Below are positions 7,510-15,981 of a DNA stretch of 50,184 nucleotides, piece by piece. Each line of letters opens with the position of its first letter. Within the stretch, counting starts at the first letter, position 1. The DNA is taken from positions 1 through 50,184 of the forward strand of contig CACZGH010000026.1 in NCBI GenBank assembly GCA_902780635.1, in the 5' to 3' direction. Below the pieces are notes generated by a model. It made no database searches and was not told where the DNA came from. It saw only the letters and a program-made list of their open reading frames with translations. The translations under genes and the position numbers were made by a program. The stretch comes from an uncultured Prevotellaceae bacterium (GTDB taxonomy: Bacteria > Bacteroidota > Bacteroidia > Bacteroidales > Bacteroidaceae).

Positions 7510-9945
7510 CTAATATAGATAGATACAATATTTTGCAACGCTTCCTGGCGCACCCTGCTCAGCCCGTGGCAGATATTCCAGGGCTTTGATGGTTTGTTCT
7601 GCACCGAGGTCGATGACCAGCAAATGGGGAGCCGTGGCCGACTTTTCCGTCTGCCAGTAAGTGGACTCTTGCAGGTCGAACACCTTATCGCCGGTATGGT
7701 TGCCGTTCTCCTCTTCCGAGTTGGCATATTTCGTGGTCCAGGGCTCGCGGCTGATGCGTTTGCCGTCAGCACCTTGGAGGTAGAGTTCGGCGATGGCCAC
7801 ACGGTCGCCTTCCTTTTGTGTGGAGAGACATTCGATGGCGAGGTAGCGGCCTTTCATAGGCTGAGCGAAAGAGACGGTCTGCCAGCCGTTGCCAGCCTTG
7901 AAGGAGCCTTTGGCAACCGGTGTGGCGGAGTTGAGGTCGGGTTTGTCACCGATGTTGTTGTGCTTGTTGCTCTTTTCCAGTTGCAGTTTGTTGAGCTCAG
8001 GCTCGGCCTGTCCCCAAACCACACATTCTTTCGGTCCCACCACATCGAGGACGATGATCTCGTTTTTGCCCTTCTTCAGCCAGCAGCCCGGCACATAGAG
8101 AGTCTGCTGCGGACCAATAGACCAGATGCGTCCCATGGCATGGCCGTTGACCCATACCTGGCCTTTACCCCATGTCTCGAAGTTGAGGAAGGTGTCGCCT
8201 ACTTTTGAGAGGTTGAAGTAGCCACGGTGGTAGCCCGGCTTGAGGATATCGGCTTGTTTCTTCGATTCCTCATAGCCCTGCGTCAAGGCAAGTGCAGGAA
8301 CACTCCCCTTCACCTTGCCTGCAGCAACCTGGTCGTTGACACCCTTCACCATGTCAAGTGCCTTGACGGCTGTCTCGTAGTCGTCGGGGATGGCTACGTT
8401 CTGCCATAGCTTCGGCGTGAGCGTCATTTCTATATTGTCAGCCTCGGTGGTCAACGTGACGTTGCCGACAATGCCCTTGAAATCCTTGATGGCACGGCCG
8501 AAGTTGATGCGGCCCATGCCCTCGACGATGATAATCAGTTCGGCACCTTTCTTGACGGCGGGCAAGGTGAGCGACTTCTCGTTCTTCACACGGTCAATCT
8601 TACCGATGTATTTCTTATCGATAAACACTTGGGCGAAGTCGTGGAACTCACCAGTGAGCACGCTCTGCGAGGTAATCTCGGGCAGACGGGTAGAGTACAT
8701 CATCGTTCCCCAGCCCATGTCCATCTCCTCAAAGGTCTTGGGTGCGCCATTGACGGGCTTGGTCAAGGCAGACAACATTGGTGCAAACTCCGTCAACTCA
8801 AACTTCGGCACGGTGATGATGGGCATGGGAGCCTTGGGCACGGCGGGCAAGCCCCCCTTTCGTCCCCCCTGCAGGGGGAGGCCCCTTTCGTTGTATTTCG
8901 CCATCATTTCACGGAGTTCCCAGAATTTTGGTGTGGCGAGACCCCATTCATTGATCGGTGCGTCGTAGTCGTAAGAGGTGACATCTGGGGCAAAGCCTGG
9001 ACTGTTGGCACCGGCCCAGTGGCCGAAGGAGGTGCCTCCGTGTGTCATATAGAGTGAGAAGGAGATACCTTTGGAGAGCATCTCGTCCATACCCTCCACC
9101 ATGTCTTTCGCGGGGCGTGTCTCATGGCGTGCACCCCATTTGTCAAACCAACCGCTCCAAAACTCCGAACACATCTTTGGGGCGTCGGGGCGTAGTTCGC
9201 CCAGACGGCGGAACTGCTGGTCGATGTTGGCACCAGTACCGAAATTCATGGTCCATGTGAGGTCGTCGAGGCCGTTTTTCTCAAAATTGGACGACCAGTC
9301 GCACTGGAAGAGGGCCAGTTCTGGCCCGTAGATGCTGCGCAGGCAGTCGCGTATCTCACTGACGTAGGGTTTGTCCTCACCATATGAGCCATACTCGTTC
9401 TCCACTTGTATCATGATGATGGGGCCACCACGCTGGATGGTGAGCGGGGCGAGCTGTTCACCCACTTTCTGTTCGAAGATTTTCACGCGCTCCATGAAGT
9501 AAGGGTCTTGCTCACGCAGACGGATATCTTTTTTCTTCAGGAGCCACCAGGGCAGACCACCCATCTCCCATTCGGCGCAGACATATGGTCCTGGGCGCAC
9601 AATGACGTACATGCCGTTTTTCTGCGCCAGGCGGCAAAACTCTGCCACGTCGTTGTTGCCCGTGAAGTCGAACTCGCCCTCGCGCTGCTCATGGATATTC
9701 CAAAAAACATACAGACATAGTGTGTTCATGCCCAAGGCTTTGCACATTTTGATACGATGCTCCCAGTAAGGGCGTGGGATGCGTGGATAGTGCACTTCGG
9801 CAGCCTTGACGATGAAGGGTTGGCCATTGAGCAGGAATGTCTTATTGCCGGTGGTGAAAGTGCCGGGTTGACTGGCAGCAGCTGCAGGCAGGGCGGTCAG
9901 CAGTAGAGAGGCCAGGATGGTGGTAAGGATTTTTTTAGTTGTCAT
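7510..9945 (-). CDS. Beta-galactosidase, glycoside hydrolase family 35
   Basis: An 811-residue secreted enzyme predicted to release terminal beta-galactose from glycans. The signal peptide ends PAAAASQ. The catalytic TIM barrel (about 25-350) carries the proton-donor motif QVENEYGSYG (Glu184) and the nucleophile motif SEFWSGWFDKWG (Glu261), both as expected for GH35. The middle contains jelly-roll domains ending in the VWVNGHAMGRIWSIGPQQTLY segment typical of this family. The C-terminal 140 residues look like an F5/8 type C (discoidin) carbohydrate-binding domain. An arginine/glycine-rich insert at about residues 353-371 is encoded by a strong palindrome (see findings). The start at 9945 gives the only good signal peptide. 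Confidence 0.95.
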   Translation of the reverse strand: MTTKKILTTILASLLLTALPAAAASQPGTFTTGNKTFLLNGQPFIVKAAEVHYPRIPRPYWEHRIKMCKALGMNTLCLYVFWNIHEQREGEFDFTGNNDVAEFCRLAQKNGMYVIVRPGPYVCAEWEMGGLPWWLLKKKDIRLREQDPYFMERVKIFEQKVGEQLAPLTIQRGGPIIMIQVENEYGSYGEDKPYVSEIRDCLRSIYGPELALFQCDWSSNFEKNGLDDLTWTMNFGTGANIDQQFRRLGELRPDAPKMCSEFWSGWFDKWGARHETRPAKDMVEGMDEMLSKGISFSLYMTHGGTSFGHWAGANSPGFAPDVTSYDYDAPINEWGLATPKFWELREMMAKYNERGLPLQGGRKGGLPAVPKAPMPIITVPKFELTEFAPMLSALTKPVNGAPKTFEEMDMGWGTMMYSTRLPEITSQSVLTGEFHDFAQVFIDKKYIGKIDRVKNEKSLTLPAVKKGAELIIIVEGMGRINFGRAIKDFKGIVGNVTLTTEADNIEMTLTPKLWQNVAIPDDYETAVKALDMVKGVNDQVAAGKVKGSVPALALTQGYEESKKQADILKPGYHRGYFNLSKVGDTFLNFETWGKGQVWVNGHAMGRIWSIGPQQTLYVPGCWLKKGKNEIIVLDVVGPKECVVWGQAEPELNKLQLEKSNKHNNIGDKPDLNSATPVAKGSFKAGNGWQTVSFAQPMKGRYLAIECLSTQKEGDRVAIAELYLQGADGKRISREPWTTKYANSEEENGNHTGDKVFDLQESTYWQTEKSATAPHLLVIDLGAEQTIKALEYLPRAEQGAPGSVAKYCIYLY
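8851..8890 (-). repeat. C/G-rich palindrome inside the GH35 coding sequence
   Basis: Contains the perfect 14-bp palindrome CCCCCTGCAGGGGG at 8865-8878, flanked on both sides by CCCCTTTCG. On the coding strand it adds a short Gly/Arg/Leu/Pro stretch just after the catalytic barrel. Its composition resembles the C/G-rich hairpin in the intergenic region upstream of the same gene. Confidence 0.6.
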
Positions 9946-9975
9946 AAGGTATTGTGTTAGTTAACAAGTTGTGTC

Positions 9976-10007
9976 AGTAGACGAGTTGACAAGTAGACGA
10001 GTTGACA
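9976..10007. repeat. Two tandem 16-bp repeats AGTAGACGAGTTGACA
   Basis: Perfect copies at 9976-9991 and 9992-10007, in the 173-bp gap between GH35 and the upstream esterase gene. An 11-bp core (AGTAGACGAGT) recurs after the metallophosphoesterase gene at 20968-20978. The rest of this gap holds only the next repeat and no gene. Confidence 0.7.
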
Positions 10008-10066
10008 GGTTATTGGCATTGCGAACCGCGAACTGTGAATCCCTAATTCTGGTTCCACCCCTACCA

Positions 10067-10110
10067 CCCCTCCTTTGGAGGGGTTGGGGGAGGTGTTGGG
10101 TTGGGGGAGG
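10067..10110. repeat. C/G-rich intergenic hairpin and TTGGGGGAGG copies
   Basis: CCCCTCCTTTGGAGGGG (10067-10083) is a 7-bp perfect inverted repeat with a 3-nt loop. It is followed by TTGGGGGAGG twice (10084-10093 and 10101-10110). It lies directly downstream of the esterase stop on the minus strand and could help end that transcript, but it also looks like a dispersed intergenic element. Confidence 0.55.
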
Positions 10111-10118
10111 TATTTTCT

Positions 10119-10937
10119 TTAGAAACTATCAAGCCAGGCTTTCAGTTCCATGATCATCTCGATGTGATATTTGAATCCGAGGTTGCTGCCCCATCCGTGT
10201 CCGCCGTCGGGGTATACATGGAGTGAAGCTGGCACATCATGACGATATAGCTCTACATAATAGTTGGCGCCGTTGGCAGGAGGCACCACGGTGTCGTCGT
10301 CGCTCAGGGCTATCCATGCGCGAGGTGTGGTGCGGGTCACTTGTTGGTCGCTGCTGTAGTTTTTCTCTTGGCGTTTGCGGTTGCCCTTGCCCAGGAAATT
10401 GTCGTGCGACCCTTGGTGGGTGTAGCCTTGCATCATGGTGATAACGGGGTAGAAAAGGATCTGGAAATTGGGTTTGGCTGTGCGCTCTGACAGGGTGGCA
10501 ATCGTCGAGGCGAGATGTCCGCCGGCTGACGAGCCCATGATACCCACCTCATTGGACTTGATATGCCAGGTCATGGCATTGCGGCGCACCATTTTGATGG
10601 CCTCCTCGGCGTCAGAGATGGGCACCTCTGGGTTGCCGTGAGGCATACGGTATTTGAGAACGAAAGCGGCGATACCCATGTTCTGGAAGAATTTTCCCCA
10701 CTCATGTCCCTCATGCGACATGGCCAGGCCGGAATAGCCACCACCTGGGCAAATGACGATGGCGCGCCCTGTGGCTTTCTTGGCATCGGGCAGGTAAATC
10801 CACACCTTGGCGGTGTCGGCAGGGTCGCCGTTTTTATTGGGTGCCCCATAGGGCCACAGATTCATCACTTTCACACTTTGGGCCGACATGGCGACAGCCA
10901 TGCAGGTCAGGAGCAAGACAGATAATAGTTTTTTCAT
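10119..10937 (-). CDS. Secreted alpha/beta hydrolase, acetyl-esterase-like
   Basis: 272 residues from the ATG at 10937, chosen because MKKLLSVLLLTCMAVAMSAQ is a clear signal peptide; the frame continues upstream for 22 codons without one. The fold markers are an oxyanion-type ICPGGGYSGLAM near residue 60, the nucleophile elbow GSSAGG near 150, and a terminal DGGHGWGSN with the catalytic histidine. This layout matches small esterases found next to xylanases and pectinases (BD-FAE/acetyl xylan esterase-like). It is the first gene of the minus-strand run and has a -7 element at 10973-10980, giving a leader of about 30 nt. Probably removes acetyl groups from plant or host glycans so that the downstream glycosidases can act. 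Confidence 0.9.
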   Translation of the reverse strand: MKKLLSVLLLTCMAVAMSAQSVKVMNLWPYGAPNKNGDPADTAKVWIYLPDAKKATGRAIVICPGGGYSGLAMSHEGHEWGKFFQNMGIAAFVLKYRMPHGNPEVPISDAEEAIKMVRRNAMTWHIKSNEVGIMGSSAGGHLASTIATLSERTAKPNFQILFYPVITMMQGYTHQGSHDNFLGKGNRKRQEKNYSSDQQVTRTTPRAWIALSDDDTVVPPANGANYYVELYRHDVPASLHVYPDGGHGWGSNLGFKYHIEMIMELKAWLDSF

Positions 10938-10968
10938 TTGATAAAAATGTTGTTTTCTCTTTATATTA

Positions 10969-11000
10969 TTTGCAAAGGTACTGTTTTTTTTGTAATATTG
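10969..11000 (+). promoter_or_regulatory. Promoter for the sialate O-acetylesterase gene, touching a minus-strand promoter
   Basis: TTTG (10969-10972), a 20-nt spacer, then TAATATTG (10993-11000), one base off the TAnnTTTG form. Within the spacer, the minus strand carries TACCTTTG (plus-strand 10973-10980), the -7 element for the divergent esterase gene. The two promoters interlock face to face. Confidence 0.6.
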
Positions 11001-11045
11001 CATCCTATTTTAGGAATATATAACAACTTCAACGCCATCATTTCT

Positions 11046-12494
11046 ATGAAAAAACTGATTCTGTCAACATTGGTGTTGGCGCTCATTGCCATCACCTCGC
11101 AAGCCAAAGTGAAACTGCCACACCTCCTCGGCGACTATATGATACTCCAGCAACAAACCAACGCCCGGTTGTGGGGCTGGGCCAAGCCAGGAAGCAAAGT
11201 CGACGTGAGTGTATCATGGAGTGACAAGAATTACAGTACGAAAACCGGCCAAGACGGACGGTGGCTGGTGGAGGTGCTCACCCCCAAGGCCAGTTACACC
11301 CCCCTGTCTATCACCTTTGATGACGGCGAGTTGGTCACCATCAACAATGTGCTCTCTGGCGAGGTGTGGGTGTGTGCTGGGCAGAGCAATATGGAAATGC
11401 CTGTCAAAGGTTTTGGCAACTGCCCCGTCGAGGGTTACAACCAAGAGGTGGTGAACGCCAACCAATACAAAGGTATACACTATGTGAAGATACCCAGCGT
11501 GATGCGTGTGGAGCCACAGGAAGATGCTGACTGTGAATGGAAAGAGGTAGGGCCAGAGACGGTGGGCGATGCCTCTGCCACGGGGTATTTCTTCGCCCAG
11601 GTCATCAATAAGGCTCTTGATGTGCCCGTAGGTCTCATCATGGCCAACAAGGGTGGTACACGTGTGGAGAGTTGGCTCACCAAGGAAAACTTGGAGAAGT
11701 ATACTAATGAGCCTACCGACTCAATGGGCATCGTCAACTTCAAGCCACAGTGGGACTATCATCGCGCCCTGCTGTGGGGCAACGGCACCTTCAACCCCAT
11801 CCTCAAATACACGGTCAAAGGCATTATCTACTATCAGGGCTGCTCCAATGTGGGCGACCCGGGTGATCAGTATTCCGACCGTATGCAACTGCTTGTCAAC
11901 CAGTGGCGCACACAGTTTGCCTTAGGTGAGATACCTTTCTATTTCGTAGAGATTGCCCCGTATCATTACGACGATATCAATGGTGACGCAGGCGCGCGCT
12001 TGCGCGAACAACAATATATTGCGTCGACCAAGATACCCAATAGCGGCATGGTCTGTACCAACGACTTGGCCTATCCTTATGAGTTCACACAGATACATCC
12101 TGCGCAGAAGCGCCCGGTGGGTCAGCGGCTTGCTTATCTGGCGCTCAACCAGACCTACGGCATGAGCAATGTGTGGTGTAAGAGCCCGTCCTATAAAGAC
12201 ATGAAGATTGTGGGCGATGCGATTCATATCCATCTGGCTGACGACTACGGAGCCATTAACCGTTTTGAGGATATCCAGGGCTTTGAGATTGCCGGAGCCG
12301 ACAAGATGTTCCATCCTGCTCAGGCAGTGCATTTCTGGCAACCAGGCGGGGGCTATTGGGATGAGACCATCAAGATCTCTAGCCCTGAGGTGAAGCAGCC
12401 TGTCGCGATCCGCTACTGTTTCAAGAATTTCCAACTCGGCAATCTGAAAAACGCCGCCGGACTGCCCCTCATCCCCTTCCGCACGGATAAATAA
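11046..12494 (+). CDS. Sialate O-acetylesterase-type SGNH hydrolase
   Basis: 482 residues starting at MKKLILSTL (11046), which gives a signal peptide ending SQAK; the frame is open 36 codons upstream but those residues are not a plausible start. It has the family nucleophile motif CAGQSNMEMP (Ser114) and the catalytic D-x-x-H-type segment near QIHPAQKRPVG at about residue 360. N-terminal (about 20-105) and C-terminal parts are beta-rich, as usual. Enzymes of this group remove O-acetyl groups from sialic acids or from plant polysaccharides. The neighbouring glycosidases make a polysaccharide deacetylase role at least as likely as sialate work. It is transcribed away from the esterase and GH genes. 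Confidence 0.92.
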   Translation: MKKLILSTLVLALIAITSQAKVKLPHLLGDYMILQQQTNARLWGWAKPGSKVDVSVSWSDKNYSTKTGQDGRWLVEVLTPKASYTPLSITFDDGELVTINNVLSGEVWVCAGQSNMEMPVKGFGNCPVEGYNQEVVNANQYKGIHYVKIPSVMRVEPQEDADCEWKEVGPETVGDASATGYFFAQVINKALDVPVGLIMANKGGTRVESWLTKENLEKYTNEPTDSMGIVNFKPQWDYHRALLWGNGTFNPILKYTVKGIIYYQGCSNVGDPGDQYSDRMQLLVNQWRTQFALGEIPFYFVEIAPYHYDDINGDAGARLREQQYIASTKIPNSGMVCTNDLAYPYEFTQIHPAQKRPVGQRLAYLALNQTYGMSNVWCKSPSYKDMKIVGDAIHIHLADDYGAINRFEDIQGFEIAGADKMFHPAQAVHFWQPGGGYWDETIKISSPEVKQPVAIRYCFKNFQLGNLKNAAGLPLIPFRTDK

Positions 12495-12517
12495 CTCTCC
12501 TAACCCCTCTCCTCAAC

Positions 12518-13042
12518 ATGCATCCACTTGATACTTTCATGCGCTGCCCTGTCTGTGGCAGTGCATGTTTCCACATCCATGATTTCAAAAGCAAACGTTG
12601 CGCCGACTGTGGCTTTGTGTACTACCTGAATCCCAGTGGCGCCACCGTGGCCTTTATCGTCAACGAACAAGGCGCTCTGCTCGTAGCGCGCAGGGCACAA
12701 GACCCCGCACGTGGCACCCTCGACCTGCCTGGTGGCTTTACCGACATCGGTGAGACGGCAGAGGAAGGCGTCGCCCGCGAAGTGTTGGAGGAGACAGGAC
12801 TTACTGTCACCAACAGCCAATATCTCTTCAGTTTGCCTAACCGTTATCTCTTCTCAGGCATGCCCATTCCCACACTCGACCTGTTCTTCCGTTGTGAGGT
12901 GGCACCAGGTGCTCAGCCCCGCCCCGCCGATGACGCCGCTGAGTGTTTCTGGCTGATGCCAGAAGACATTCGTCCCGAACTGTTCGGACTCCAGTCTGTT
13001 CGTCTTGGAGTGGAGAGATTTCTTAAAAAATCTAAATTATAA
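12518..13042 (+). CDS. Nudix hydrolase with N-terminal zinc ribbon
   Basis: 174 residues, cytoplasmic. Residues Cys10, Cys13, Cys28 and Cys31 form a zinc ribbon like the one in NADH pyrophosphatases. The Nudix box is complete, running from Gly73 through Glu79, Arg87-Glu88, Glu91-Glu92 to Gly94-Leu95 and fitting GX5EX7REUXEEXGU. It hydrolyses a nucleoside diphosphate linked to some other moiety; the ribbon hints at dinucleotides such as NADH, but NudC-specific features after the box are not evident. It starts 23 bp after the SGNH gene. Confidence 0.9.
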   Translation: MHPLDTFMRCPVCGSACFHIHDFKSKRCADCGFVYYLNPSGATVAFIVNEQGALLVARRAQDPARGTLDLPGGFTDIGETAEEGVAREVLEETGLTVTNSQYLFSLPNRYLFSGMPIPTLDLFFRCEVAPGAQPRPADDAAECFWLMPEDIRPELFGLQSVRLGVERFLKKSKL

Positions 13043-13075
13043 CTATATAATAAGGTATATCACTAAAGTTTTGCT

Positions 13076-13083
13076 TACTTTTG
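13076..13083 (+). promoter_or_regulatory. -7 element of a likely topA promoter
   Basis: TACTTTTG fits TAnnTTTG and stands 26 bp before the topA start. No good TTTG is present at the usual distance upstream, so the promoter is only half supported. Confidence 0.4.
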
Positions 13084-13109
13084 CCGCTCGAATATTTTTT
13101 TGATGATAT

Positions 13110-15419
13110 ATGCAAGACAATTTAGTAATCGTAGAGAGCCCTGCCAAAGCTAAAACCATTGAGAAATTTCTAGGCAAGGACTACAAAGTAATGTCAAGTT
13201 ATGGTCATATCCGAGACCTGAAGAAAAAAGAAATCAGTATCGACCTCAACACCCTTGAGCCAGACTACGAGATTCCTGAGGAGAAGAAGAAACTGGCCAA
13301 TGAACTCAAAGCCAGTGCCCAGAAAGCCAAAAAAGTGTGGCTCGCATCCGATGAGGACCGTGAGGGAGAAGCCATCTCATGGCACCTGTGTGAAGTGCTG
13401 GGATTGGATGAGGATAAGACCAACCGCATTGTTTTTCATGAGATAACAAAACCGGCCATCCTCGAAGCAATCAAGACACCGAGGCGCCTCGACATGAACT
13501 TGGTCAACGCTCAGCAGGCCCGCCGCGTGCTCGACCGCCTGGTGGGATTCCGTCTTTCGCCCGTGCTTTGGCGTAAGGTGAAACCATCACTCTCAGCAGG
13601 ACGAGTGCAAAGTGTGGCAGTGCGCCTCATTGTGGAGCGCGAGCGCGAGATACAGGCATTTCAAAGTGAGCCATACTATCGTGTCAACGCGGTGTTCTCA
13701 CTGCCCAATGGCGGTGAAGCTGCCGAGGTGAAAGCTGAATTGTCTACCCGTTTCAAAACCCATGAGGAGGCTCTTGCGTTCTTGGAAAAATGCAAAGACG
13801 CCACCTTCACGGTAGAGAGTATCGTCAAGAAACCCCTCAAGCGTGTACCGGCACCTCCCTTCACCACCTCCACCCTGCAGCAAGAGGCCTCACGCAAACT
13901 GGGCTTCACCGTGTCGCAGACCATGATGGTGGCACAGCGTTTGTATGAAAACGGACTCATCACCTATATGCGTACCGACTCCGTCAACCTCTCCAGCCTG
14001 TGTATCAACGCCAGCAAGGAAGAAGTGACACGCCTGTATGGTGAGAAATACAGTAAGCCACGCAACTACAAGACCCATTCCAAGGGTGCACAGGAGGCTC
14101 ATGAGGCCATCCGACCCACCTATATGAACAACACTGAGATAGAGGGTAACAGTCAGGAAAAACGCCTCTATGAACTCATCTGGAAGCGCACCGCCGCCTC
14201 GCAGATGGCAGACGCCCTAATGGAGAAGACCACCGTCAATATTCTCATCAGTGGTATGGATGAGACCTTTGTCGCCAATGGCATGGTGGTGAAATTTGAC
14301 GGTTTCCTCAAAGCCTACCACGAGTCTAGTGATGACGAGGAGAACGTCGATGAGACCGGACATGTGCTTCCTCCCCTGCGTCAGGGCGACACGCTTATCC
14401 GCACTAGTATCTCCTCCACCGAGCGTTTCACAGTGGGTCCACTGAGATATACCGAGGCCAGCCTTGTGCATAAACTCGAAGAATTGGGCATCGGACGCCC
14501 CTCTACTTATGCACCCACCATCAGCACCATCCAGCAGCGAGAGTATGTGCAGAAAGGTGACAAGAAAGGCGTGGAGCGCCCCTATATCATCGATACGCTC
14601 AAAGGACAGAAAATCACCACCAAGACCAAGACAGAGATTGTAGGCAATGAGAAAGGCAAACTGTTGCCCTCTGACATTGGTATCGTGGTCAACGACTTCC
14701 TGCTGAAATACTTCCCCGATATCATGGACTACAACTTCACCGCCAATGTGGAGCAGCAGTTTGACAAAATCGCTGAAGGCAAGGCCAAGTGGTCGGGGAT
14801 GATCAAGAAATTCTACAAAGACTTTGAGCCTGTCGTGGAGAAGACCATGAATATTCGTGCCGAGCATAAAGCAGGCGAGCGCGAGTTGGGCAAAGACCCC
14901 AAAACCGGCAAACCCGTCTTTGTCAAGATAGGCCGCTTCGGTCCTATCGTGCAGATCGGTACCGCTGACGACAGCGAGAAACCACAGTTCTCACAACTGC
15001 CTTCCGACAAGAGCATGGAGAGCATTACCCTTGAAGAGGCTCTTGAACTCTTCAAACTACCTCGCACCTTAGGCGACTATGAAGGTTCGCCGGTGGTGAT
15101 TGGCGCTGGTCGTTTCGGTCCTTATATCCTGCACAACAAGAAGTATGTGTCGCTGCCCAAGACAGAAGACCCCCTTACGGTGGAACTGGAGACAGCCATC
15201 GAGTTGATTAACGAGAAGCGCAGCCAGGATGAGCAGCGCCACTTGCAGAAATTCGACGAAGACCCCAAGATGGAGGTGATGAACGGCCGCTATGGTCCGT
15301 ATATCTGCTATGACGGCAAGAACTATCGCATGCCCAAGGCCCTGCACCAGAAAGCCGGACAGCTCACCTACGAGCAATGCCTTCAAGTGGTCAATGCCGC
15401 CGACAACAAGAAGAAATAA
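13110..15419 (+). CDS. topA: DNA topoisomerase I
   Basis: 769 residues; a type IA topoisomerase that relaxes negative supercoils. It opens with the Toprim domain (IVESPAKAKTIEKFLG, then SSYGHIRDL, and ASDEDREGE for metal binding). The catalytic tyrosine is Tyr286 in GLITYMRTDS. Instead of the four-cysteine zinc fingers of the E. coli enzyme, the C-terminal 170 residues hold three glycine-rich repeats (GRFGPIVQIG, GRFGPYILHNKKYVSLP, GRYGPYICYDGKNYRMP). It is followed after 2 bp by aroK, whose ribosome-binding region lies in the topA stop region. Confidence 0.97.
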   Translation: MQDNLVIVESPAKAKTIEKFLGKDYKVMSSYGHIRDLKKKEISIDLNTLEPDYEIPEEKKKLANELKASAQKAKKVWLASDEDREGEAISWHLCEVLGLDEDKTNRIVFHEITKPAILEAIKTPRRLDMNLVNAQQARRVLDRLVGFRLSPVLWRKVKPSLSAGRVQSVAVRLIVEREREIQAFQSEPYYRVNAVFSLPNGGEAAEVKAELSTRFKTHEEALAFLEKCKDATFTVESIVKKPLKRVPAPPFTTSTLQQEASRKLGFTVSQTMMVAQRLYENGLITYMRTDSVNLSSLCINASKEEVTRLYGEKYSKPRNYKTHSKGAQEAHEAIRPTYMNNTEIEGNSQEKRLYELIWKRTAASQMADALMEKTTVNILISGMDETFVANGMVVKFDGFLKAYHESSDDEENVDETGHVLPPLRQGDTLIRTSISSTERFTVGPLRYTEASLVHKLEELGIGRPSTYAPTISTIQQREYVQKGDKKGVERPYIIDTLKGQKITTKTKTEIVGNEKGKLLPSDIGIVVNDFLLKYFPDIMDYNFTANVEQQFDKIAEGKAKWSGMIKKFYKDFEPVVEKTMNIRAEHKAGERELGKDPKTGKPVFVKIGRFGPIVQIGTADDSEKPQFSQLPSDKSMESITLEEALELFKLPRTLGDYEGSPVVIGAGRFGPYILHNKKYVSLPKTEDPLTVELETAIELINEKRSQDEQRHLQKFDEDPKMEVMNGRYGPYICYDGKNYRMPKALHQKAGQLTYEQCLQVVNAADNKKK

Positions 15420-15421
15420 GG

Positions 15422-15955
15422 ATGGTCAGAATCATCATCATCGGATACATGGGAGCCGGCAAGACCACGGTGGGCAAGTCACTCTCCAAAAACCTTGGCA
15501 TCCCGTTCTATGACCTCGACTGGTATATCGAGAGCCGCATGCGCAAGACGGTGCCGCAAATCTTCGCTGAGAGAGGCGAGGAGGGCTTCCGCCAGATAGA
15601 ATACAACATGCTGCATGAGGTGGCAGAGTTTGAGGATGTCATCATCAGCTGTGGCGGCGGCACACCCTGTTTCTTCGACAATATGGACTACCTCAACAGA
15701 ATGGGTGAGACCATTTACCTCAAAGCCACCCCGGAGGTGCTCTACAAGCACCTCAAGATGGGGAAGGTGGAGAGACCGCTGCTCAAGAACAAGACCCCTG
15801 AGGAGATGCAGGCTTTCATTAAAGAACAGCTCGAGAAGAGAGAGCCCTATTACACCAAGGCTAAGCACACCCTCGACGTCAACCTGCTTGACACCTACGA
15901 GAAAATCAGAATATCGGTCAACCGCATCCGCGGCATGCTCGGCATCACAGAATAA
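15422..15955 (+). CDS. aroK: Shikimate kinase
   Basis: 177 residues from MVRIIIIGY at 15422, 2 bp after the topA stop; an in-frame ATG 15 codons earlier lies within topA. It phosphorylates shikimate at the 3-OH with ATP in the chorismate pathway. The P-loop GYMGAGKT spans residues 8-15, with a DLDWYIE segment (shikimate-binding aspartate) and a CGGGTPCF segment matching the SK signature. The lid and adenine-binding parts follow in the KVERPLLK region. The length is normal. Probably translated from the topA message. Confidence 0.95.
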   Translation: MVRIIIIGYMGAGKTTVGKSLSKNLGIPFYDLDWYIESRMRKTVPQIFAERGEEGFRQIEYNMLHEVAEFEDVIISCGGGTPCFFDNMDYLNRMGETIYLKATPEVLYKHLKMGKVERPLLKNKTPEEMQAFIKEQLEKREPYYTKAKHTLDVNLLDTYEKIRISVNRIRGMLGITE

Positions 15956-15981
15956 TCACTCCCTTTAAACCCACACCAGGA

